DNA from: Deinococcus rhizophilus
GTDB taxonomy: Bacteria; Deinococcota; Deinococci; Deinococcales; Deinococcaceae
Direction of reading: 5' to 3'
Assembly: GCF_030271215.1 (NCBI RefSeq)
Contig: NZ_JASNGB010000060.1
Coordinates: 9,408-15,172 of the forward strand
Length of the DNA: 5,765 nucleotides
This document shows positions 1 through 5,765 of this stretch, piece by piece (the stretch's first letter is position 1; each line of letters begins with the position of its first letter). Made by a program: the position numbers and the translations under genes. Below the pieces are notes generated by a model, which ran no database searches, had not been told where the DNA came from, and was given only the letters and a program-made list of their open reading frames with translations.

Positions 1-3
1 AAA

Positions 4-30
4 GGAATTGGACGGAATCCGTATGACTCC
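4..30 (-). terminator. Imperfect palindrome after mqnB, possible terminator or repeat edge
   Basis: This 27-base imperfect palindrome is centred on position 17. The inner arms at 12-15 and 19-22 (ACGGA-A-TCCGT with the centre) pair fully, the outer GGA (4-6) pairs with TCC (28-30), and there are wobble pairs and mismatches between. Read on the minus strand it begins 3 bases after the mqnB stop codon and is followed by TTT at the window edge, so it could end mqnB transcription. It also resembles, from memory and unchecked, the small dispersed noncoding repeats of Deinococcus. The window stops too soon to decide between the two. Confidence 0.35.
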
Positions 31-32
31 GG

Positions 33-659
33 CTACCCCAACAGCAGCGCCTCCAGGCCCCGGCGGGCAGCGGCGAGCGCCTCGGGGATGCGCCACGCGG
101 CGCGGTCCCGGGGACCGACCGGATTGCTCACGCCGCGCACCTCCAGCGCGGGAAGGCCCGCGAGCAGCGCGGCGTGGGCCACCCCCGCTCCTTCCATCCC
201 CTCGGTGAGCGCTCCGGGGTGACGGGCAGCCCATGCCTGCGCACCCCCCCGGCTGCCGGTCACCGTGCCCAGGGTGAGGGTGGGACCGTACGCGGCCCCC
301 AGCCGGGCAGCCAAGGCCTCCGCGCCGTCCCAGACTTCAAAGACCCCGGCGTGTGCTTCTCCCGGCAGCACGGACAGCCCCAGCGCGTCCAGTCCCAGGA
401 AAGCGGAACCGTCCCAGGCACCGAGGTCCGCCTGCACAATCCGCGACGACACGGCGAGGTCGCCCGGTTCCAGCCCGCTGCCCGGATAGGCCCCACCGAT
501 GCCCGCACTCACCGCAAGGTCGTAGCGCTGCCGCCCTAGCGCCGACGCTGTCACCAGGGCCGCCGCGACCGGGCCGACCCCGCTCACCACCACGTCGGCG
601 GGCAGGTCACGGAGCCCCTCGGCTTCCACGGCGGTAGCCACCACGATCAGAACACGCAT
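33..659 (-). CDS. mqnB: Futalosine hydrolase MqnB
   Basis: This is a cytosolic nucleoside hydrolase of the phosphorylase/hydrolase superfamily (MTA/SAH nucleosidase-like fold). MqnB cleaves futalosine to dehypoxanthine futalosine and hypoxanthine in the futalosine route to menaquinone. The 208 residues match the family in length. Visible marks are the N-terminal strand MRVLIVVAT, the glycine-rich SAGIGGAYPG near residues 51-60, the MEGAG segment with a conserved Glu at 156, and SNPVGPRD at 178-185 followed by AWRIPEAL, a signature I associate with MqnB rather than with MTA/SAH nucleosidase. The ATG at 659 is preferred because it fits the family start. An in-frame TTG at 668 would add MWA. There is no Shine-Dalgarno sequence before the ATG, but a TACGTT box lies 7 bases upstream, so the mRNA may be leaderless. 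The gene follows ohr after 55 bases on the same strand. No other menaquinone gene is in the window. Confidence 0.9.
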   Translation of the reverse strand: MRVLIVVATAVEAEGLRDLPADVVVSGVGPVAAALVTASALGRQRYDLAVSAGIGGAYPGSGLEPGDLAVSSRIVQADLGAWDGSAFLGLDALGLSVLPGEAHAGVFEVWDGAEALAARLGAAYGPTLTLGTVTGSRGGAQAWAARHPGALTEGMEGAGVAHAALLAGLPALEVRGVSNPVGPRDRAAWRIPEALAAARRGLEALLLG

Positions 660-666
660 GGCCCAC

Positions 667-672
667 AACGTA
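667..672 (-). promoter_or_regulatory. Candidate -10 box for a leaderless mqnB transcript
   Basis: On the minus strand TACGTT matches TANNNT and lies 7 bases before the mqnB ATG. That spacing would place the transcription start at or next to the A of the ATG. No convincing -35 element is visible, and the region that should hold it is part of the hairpin at 672-697. This is a weak call from spacing and from the lack of a ribosome binding site. Confidence 0.3.
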
Positions 673-697
673 GCGCCCCAGCAGAAGCCAGGGCGCT
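672..697. repeat. Inverted repeat between ohr and mqnB
   Basis: AGCGCCC at 672-678 and GGGCGCT at 691-697 form a perfect 7-bp GC-rich stem around a 12-base loop, and two further pairs are possible inside the loop. On the minus strand no T-run follows, so it is not a standard intrinsic terminator. It lies 18 to 44 bases past the ohr stop and just ahead of mqnB. It could slow polymerase, protect the 3' end of the ohr mRNA, or mask the mqnB start region. Confidence 0.45.
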
Positions 698-714
698 GCG
701 AGTGTCAGAAAGGG

Positions 715-1134
715 TTACTCCACGACCTTCAGCCGCACGTCCACGTTCCCGCGCGTCGCCACGCTGTAGGGGCAGACCTCGTGAGCAGCCTGCATCAGGG
801 CTTCGGCCTGCTCGCGGGTCAGGCCGGGAAAGCGACCTTCAAGTTCCACGTCGAGGGCGAAGGCCAGCCCGCTCTTTTGCAGTCCCACGCGGGCCGTGAC
901 CGTACTGTCGTCGCTCAGCTCGATCTTCTGGCGGCGGGCGACCACGCCCAGCGCCCCCTGAAAGCAGGCCGCGTACCCGGCGGCGAACAGTTGCTCGGGG
1001 TTGGTGCCGGGGCCGCCGTCGCCGCCCATCTCGCCCGGCACGCTGAGGTTCAGGTCCAGACGGCCATCGGTGCTGCGGACATGGCCCGCCCGGCCTCCGG
1101 TGGCGGTCGCTTCGGCGGTGTAGAGGTTGCTCAT
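715..1134 (-). CDS. ohr: Organic hydroperoxide resistance protein Ohr (OsmC/Ohr family)
   Basis: Ohr is a cytosolic thiol peroxidase that reduces organic hydroperoxides, notably fatty-acid peroxides, and is usually recycled by lipoyl-dependent reductants. The 139 residues are the standard size. The catalytic set is intact: Arg15, Glu47, the peroxidatic Cys57 in GYAACF and the resolving Cys121 in VCPYS. TATATGG near the N terminus, GTNPEQLFAAGY at 43-54 and RGNVDVRL at 128-135 place it in the Ohr subgroup rather than OsmC or YhfA. The ATG at 1134 (MSNLYTAEAT) matches the family start. An in-frame ATG at 1143 would add only MSA, and a TTG at 1188 would run back into the terminator hairpin. None of the starts has a clear Shine-Dalgarno sequence. 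The gene lies just past the flotillin terminator and ahead of mqnB. No OhrR-type regulator is in the window. Confidence 0.94.
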   Translation of the reverse strand: MSNLYTAEATATGGRAGHVRSTDGRLDLNLSVPGEMGGDGGPGTNPEQLFAAGYAACFQGALGVVARRQKIELSDDSTVTARVGLQKSGLAFALDVELEGRFPGLTREQAEALMQAAHEVCPYSVATRGNVDVRLKVVE

Positions 1135-1162
1135 GGCGGACATGATGGCGTGTCGGTGACGC

Positions 1163-1195
1163 AAATGAAAGGACGCCTGCCTGGGCAAGCGTCCT
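1163..1195 (-). terminator. Rho-independent terminator after the flotillin gene
   Basis: Read on the minus strand, the transcript folds into an 11-bp stem. AGGACGC (1189-1195) pairs with GCGTCCT (1170-1176), then comes one U-G wobble, then UGC pairs with GCA, closing on a CCAG loop. The stem is followed by the U-rich tail UUCAUUU down to 1163. It starts 15 bases after the flotillin stop codon, as expected for the end of the NfeD-flotillin transcript. Confidence 0.8.
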
Positions 1196-1210
1196 GGGTG
1201 GAGAAGAGGG

Positions 1211-2803
<1,593 letters not shown>

Positions 2804-2870
2804 GAGAGGCTCCTTTTGAGCTGGGAAGACGGGAGGCGGAGGTCAGGCAGGCGGGGCCACCCGGGGCGGG

Positions 2871-3380
2871 TCACGGGTCACGGCCGTCCCAGGCGCCCAC
2901 GTCGAGGACGCCGCCCTGCACGCCCAGCACGATCACGGCGTCTCCCACCTTCAGGGGGTCCACGCTGCGGGCGAGGGCCTGCTCGATCTGCCCGGACACC
3001 GTGACGGCCACCTTGCCCAGTCGGCCCGGCGTGGGGGCCACGAGCACCTTGCCCGTGCGCCCGGTCAGCCGACCCGCCGCCCCGCTGACCTCGCCGCGCG
3101 TGCGGGCCAGCCGGAACGCGAAGGCCGTGAACCCTCCCACCGCCAGCCCCGTCACCAGGGCCATCACCAGTTGCCCCATCCCGCCGAGGCCCAGCAGCCC
3201 GGCCACCGTCCCCGCCAGCCCGAAAAAGGCCGCGAAGCTCACCAGCGAGCGCAGCGAGAACCACGAGGCGAGGTCGCCTGCCTCCGGGTGGTCCGTGGGC
3301 GCGTCATGGTCGTGCCCGCCCACCAGCGACAGCACCAGCAGGCCGCCGCCCACGATCAGGCACAGCAGATAAAGGTCCAT
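2871..3380 (-). CDS. NfeD-like membrane protein, flotillin partner (YuaF type)
   Basis: This is a short NfeD-family protein of the kind encoded next to flotillins (YuaF with FloT in Bacillus), thought to work with the flotillin at the membrane. Of its 169 residues, 3-20 form a first membrane segment and about 44-66 and 69-90 form two more. Residues 96-162 look like the soluble NfeD OB-fold, with GRLTGRTGKVLVAPTPGRLG, the DPLKVGDAVIV turn and GVLDVGAW. There is no ClpP-like serine protease domain, so it is the short form. Between the first two membrane segments lies an acidic, His-rich loop at 22-36 (GHDHDAPTDHPEAGD). The ATG at 3380 has AGGAGGA at 3391-3397, 10 bases upstream. The flotillin gene follows after 67 bases and is very likely co-transcribed. 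A TACCCT box at 3404-3409 could be a promoter for the pair. Confidence 0.85.
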   Translation of the reverse strand: MDLYLLCLIVGGGLLVLSLVGGHDHDAPTDHPEAGDLASWFSLRSLVSFAAFFGLAGTVAGLLGLGGMGQLVMALVTGLAVGGFTAFAFRLARTRGEVSGAAGRLTGRTGKVLVAPTPGRLGKVAVTVSGQIEQALARSVDPLKVGDAVIVLGVQGGVLDVGAWDGRDP

Positions 3381-3403
3381 GTTCAGGGTGTCCTCCTCGC
3401 TTC

Positions 3404-3409
3404 AGGGTA
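3404..3409 (-). promoter_or_regulatory. Candidate -10 box upstream of the NfeD-flotillin pair
   Basis: On the minus strand TACCCT fits TANNNT and lies between the pdxH stop and the NfeD ribosome binding site. The hexamer 17 bases further upstream, CAACTT, is a poor -35. A start 6 to 7 bases downstream would put the ribosome binding site at the very 5' end of the mRNA. Transcription continuing from mutM-pdxH is the alternative, because no clear terminator separates the two pairs. Confidence 0.22.
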
Positions 3410-3455
3410 CGCGGGGAGGGAGGCGGAAGTTGCCGAGCTTGCGGGCCTCCTCCTC

Positions 3456-4096
3456 CTACGGCATCAGCCGGTCCACCCGCCACCCCTCCCCTGCCCGCGC
3501 GTAGCGGAAGCGGTCGTGCATCCGGTTGCGGCGGCCCTGCCAGAACTCCCACTCGGAGACGGCGACGCGGTAGCCGCCCCAGTACTCCGGCCTGGGAACG
3601 GGCGTGCCCTGCGGGTAGCGGGCCTGCAAGTCGGCGAATCTGGCCTCCAGCACCCCCCGGTTCGGGATGGGCGCACTCTGCGGGTCGCTGGCGTGGGCGG
3701 CGAGCTGGCTCTGGTAGGGCCGGGCGTGGAAGTAGGCGGTGCTCTCGTCTTCGGAGACCCGTTCGACCCGCCCGTAGGCCCGCACCTGCCGCTCCAGTTC
3801 GGCCCAGTGGAACAGCACCTCGGCCTGTGCGTTGGCGGCGAGGTCGCGGCCCTTGCGCGAGTCGTAGTTGGTGTAGAAGGTCAGGCCGCCCTCCTCCGCC
3901 CCGCGCAGCAGCACGGTCCGCACCGAGGGCCGTCCGGAGGCGTCGGCGGTGGCGAGGCTGAGGGCGTAGGGCTCGCGCAGGTCCGCCGCGATGGCCTCGT
4001 CCAGCCAGGTCCGGAACTGGAGCAGGGGGTCGGTATTCAGGTCCGAGCGGCGCAACTCGGCGCGGGTGTACGACAGGCGCAGGCCGGTGAGGTCGG

Positions 4097-4100
<4 letters not shown>
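3456..4100 (-). CDS. pdxH: Pyridoxamine 5'-phosphate oxidase PdxH
   Basis: PdxH is a cytosolic FMN enzyme that oxidises pyridoxamine 5'-phosphate or pyridoxine 5'-phosphate to pyridoxal 5'-phosphate with O2, releasing H2O2, in vitamin B6 synthesis and salvage. The protein has 214 residues and is full length. Visible family marks are [10 protein letters not shown] at 24-33, the FMN-contacting RTVLLRG at 61-67 and [13 protein letters not shown] at 75-87, [13 protein letters not shown] at 126-138, and the C-terminal [13 protein letters not shown] at 185-197, which carries the substrate-binding Arg and His (R193, H195). It ends RLMP where RLxP is usual. The ATG at 4100 was chosen over a GTG/ATG-type start 10 codons upstream because GGAGGA lies 6 bases before it and it overlaps the mutM stop as ATGA. 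Translation is therefore probably coupled to mutM. Confidence 0.95.
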
Positions 4101-4927
<827 letters not shown>

Positions 4928-4933
4928 GGGGCG

Positions 4934-4939
4934 AGGATA
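4934..4939 (-). promoter_or_regulatory. Candidate -10 box of mutM, leaderless arrangement
   Basis: On the minus strand TATCCT matches TANNNT and ends 6 bases before the mutM ATG, so transcription would begin at the start codon. No ribosome binding site is present in the short GC-rich gap, which agrees with a leaderless mRNA. The -35 region (CTGTTC, about 4957-4962) is a weak match and overlaps the corresponding region of the pcp promoter. Confidence 0.5.
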
Positions 4940-4977
4940 GCGGGCCGGCTTTCCCAGAACAGAGTGCAGCGCTGCCC

Positions 4978-4983
4978 TATCCT
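4978..4983 (+). promoter_or_regulatory. Candidate -10 box of pcp, leaderless arrangement
   Basis: TATCCT lies 7 bases before the pcp ATG at 4991, the same hexamer and nearly the same spacing as the mutM box on the other strand. No Shine-Dalgarno sequence lies between it and the ATG. The matching -35 (CAGAAC, about 4955-4960) is poor. The two promoters are back to back within 63 bp. Confidence 0.5.
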
Positions 4984-4990
4984 GCCTGCC

Positions 4991-5629
4991 ATGCCCACCC
5001 TGCTGCTCACCGGCTTCGAGCCCTTCCACACCCACCCCGTCAACCCCAGCGCGGAGGCGGCGGGCGCCCTGGACGGTATGGAGGTGGGCGGGGTGCGCGT
5101 TCAGTCGGCCCTGCTGCCGGTAGAGCCGGGAGCGGCGGCTGGAACGCTGTTCGGCCTGCTCATGCGCCATCAGCCCGGCGCGGTGCTGCTGACCGGCCTC
5201 GCGGCGGGCCGTCCCCAGGTCACGCTGGAACGGGTCGCCGTGAACGTGATGGACTTCCGCATTCCCGACAATGCCGGGCAGACCTACCGCGACGCCCCTG
5301 CCTGCACGGACGCCGGGGCACCCACTGCCCTCCTCTCCACCCTGCCCCTGCGCCCGATTCTGGCGGCGTGGCGGGAGGCCGGGATTCCCGGAGACATCAG
5401 CAACACGGCGGGGCTGTACGTGTGCAATTTCGTGATGTACCATGCGCTGCACCACCTTGCAGCAGAGGGCCGGACCCACGTCCCCTGCGGCTTCCTGCAC
5501 GTCCCCGCCAACGCCGAAGTCGCTCTGGCCGTGCCGGAGGACCGCCCGGCCCTCCCCTACCTGCCCCAGTCCGAGATCACGCGGGCGGTGCGGGTGGCGG
5601 TGGAGACGCTGGCGGGCCACCTGAGGTAG
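4991..5629 (+). CDS. pcp: Pyroglutamyl-peptidase I (pyrrolidone-carboxylate peptidase)
   Basis: This is a cytosolic cysteine peptidase of family C15 that removes N-terminal pyroglutamate from peptides and proteins, probably in peptide turnover. The 212 residues match the family. The N terminus LLTGFEPFHTHPVNPS (5-20) is typical. The catalytic triad can be read: Glu80 in TLERVAVN, Cys145 in SNTAGLYVCN and His170 in GFLHVPAN. The usual GLAGGR turn is GLAAGR here (69-74). The ATG at 4991 fits the family start. The frame is open far upstream, but that part is antisense to mutM. It is the only plus-strand gene in the window, divergent from mutM and convergent with the partial gene on its right, whose stop lies 5 bases past the pcp stop. 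No terminator is visible in that gap. Confidence 0.96.
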   Translation: MPTLLLTGFEPFHTHPVNPSAEAAGALDGMEVGGVRVQSALLPVEPGAAAGTLFGLLMRHQPGAVLLTGLAAGRPQVTLERVAVNVMDFRIPDNAGQTYRDAPACTDAGAPTALLSTLPLRPILAAWREAGIPGDISNTAGLYVCNFVMYHALHHLAAEGRTHVPCGFLHVPANAEVALAVPEDRPALPYLPQSEITRAVRVAVETLAGHLR

Positions 5630-5634
5630 CGGGC

Positions 5635-5765
5635 TCACGGAAACGGCGCCTTGCCCGCGACCCAGCCTCCCCCCGGCCCCCCCGCCCAGTGCCACTCGCC
5701 GGGGCTCTCCGGCTTGCGGGCCAGCGCCTGTGCCACAGCCGCCAGCGGCACCCGCCGGGCGAAGC
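5635..5765 (-). CDS. C-terminal end of an unidentified protein (partial)
   Basis: A minus-strand frame enters from the right edge and ends at TGA (5635-5637) after about 42 readable codons. The end reads RRVPLAAVAQALARKPE, then a Gly/Trp-rich tail finishing WVAGKAPFP. Nearly all codons end in G or C, as in the neighbouring genes, and the first half looks like an amphipathic helix, so it is probably real coding sequence. The start lies outside the window, and I recognise no domain. Its stop is 5 bases from the pcp stop, tail to tail. Confidence 0.6.
   Translation of the reverse strand, partial: FARRVPLAAVAQALARKPESPGEWHWAGGPGGGWVAGKAPFP

Noticed and set aside
8..208. Small plus-strand frame of 66 codons at the left edge
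   Set aside because: It is an Arg/Pro-rich antisense shadow of mqnB with no ribosome binding site.
3415..3453. Imperfect inverted repeat (GGAGGGAGGC with GCCTCCTCC) just after the pdxH stop, considered as a terminator
   Set aside because: The stem has a bulge and a 20-base loop, no T-run follows on the minus strand, and the purine-rich arms could pair by chance. It is not enough to call an end to the mutM-pdxH transcript.
4928..5695. A long N-terminal extension of the mutM frame
   Set aside because: MutM needs Pro directly after the initiator Met, which fixes the start at 4927. The upstream frame is antisense to pcp, whose catalytic triad is intact.

Overview
The window looks like chromosomal DNA of a Deinococcus or close relative. 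The basis is the very high GC content and GC-rich third codon positions, a futalosine-pathway menaquinone gene (the route used by the Deinococcus-Thermus lineage), an Ohr closely matching the type I remember from Deinococcus, and TANNNT boxes placed so that transcripts would begin at the start codon, as is common in that genus. The assignment comes from protein recognition and has not been checked against a database.

Layout, left to right. Positions 4-30 hold an imperfect palindrome that may terminate the first gene. Then come, all on the minus strand: mqnB (futalosine hydrolase, 33-659), ohr (organic hydroperoxide reductase, 715-1134), a strong intrinsic terminator (1163-1195), a flotillin/SPFH protein (1211-2803), an NfeD-like membrane protein (2871-3380), pdxH (pyridoxamine 5'-phosphate oxidase, 3456-4100) and mutM (formamidopyrimidine-DNA glycosylase, 4097-4927). 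A 63-bp divergent intergenic region follows, and pcp (pyroglutamyl-peptidase I, 4991-5629) lies on the plus strand. The window closes with the C-terminal end of an unidentified minus-strand gene converging on pcp (5635-5765).

Transcription on the minus strand runs from right to left. mutM and pdxH share an ATGA overlap and are probably translationally coupled. The NfeD and flotillin genes follow and form a classic membrane-scaffold pair, ending at the hairpin at 1170-1195. ohr and mqnB lie beyond that hairpin. Several genes touch oxidative damage or redox metabolism: MutM removes oxidised guanine, Ohr reduces organic peroxides, PdxH is a flavin oxidase and MqnB feeds quinone synthesis. There is no sign that they form one pathway.

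No mobile element, CRISPR array, RNA gene or clearly new system is visible. The points most worth a second look are a 95-residue tandem duplication in the flotillin stalk, back-to-back candidate leaderless promoters between mutM and pcp, the tight packing of terminator and ohr start, and the palindrome at the left edge.
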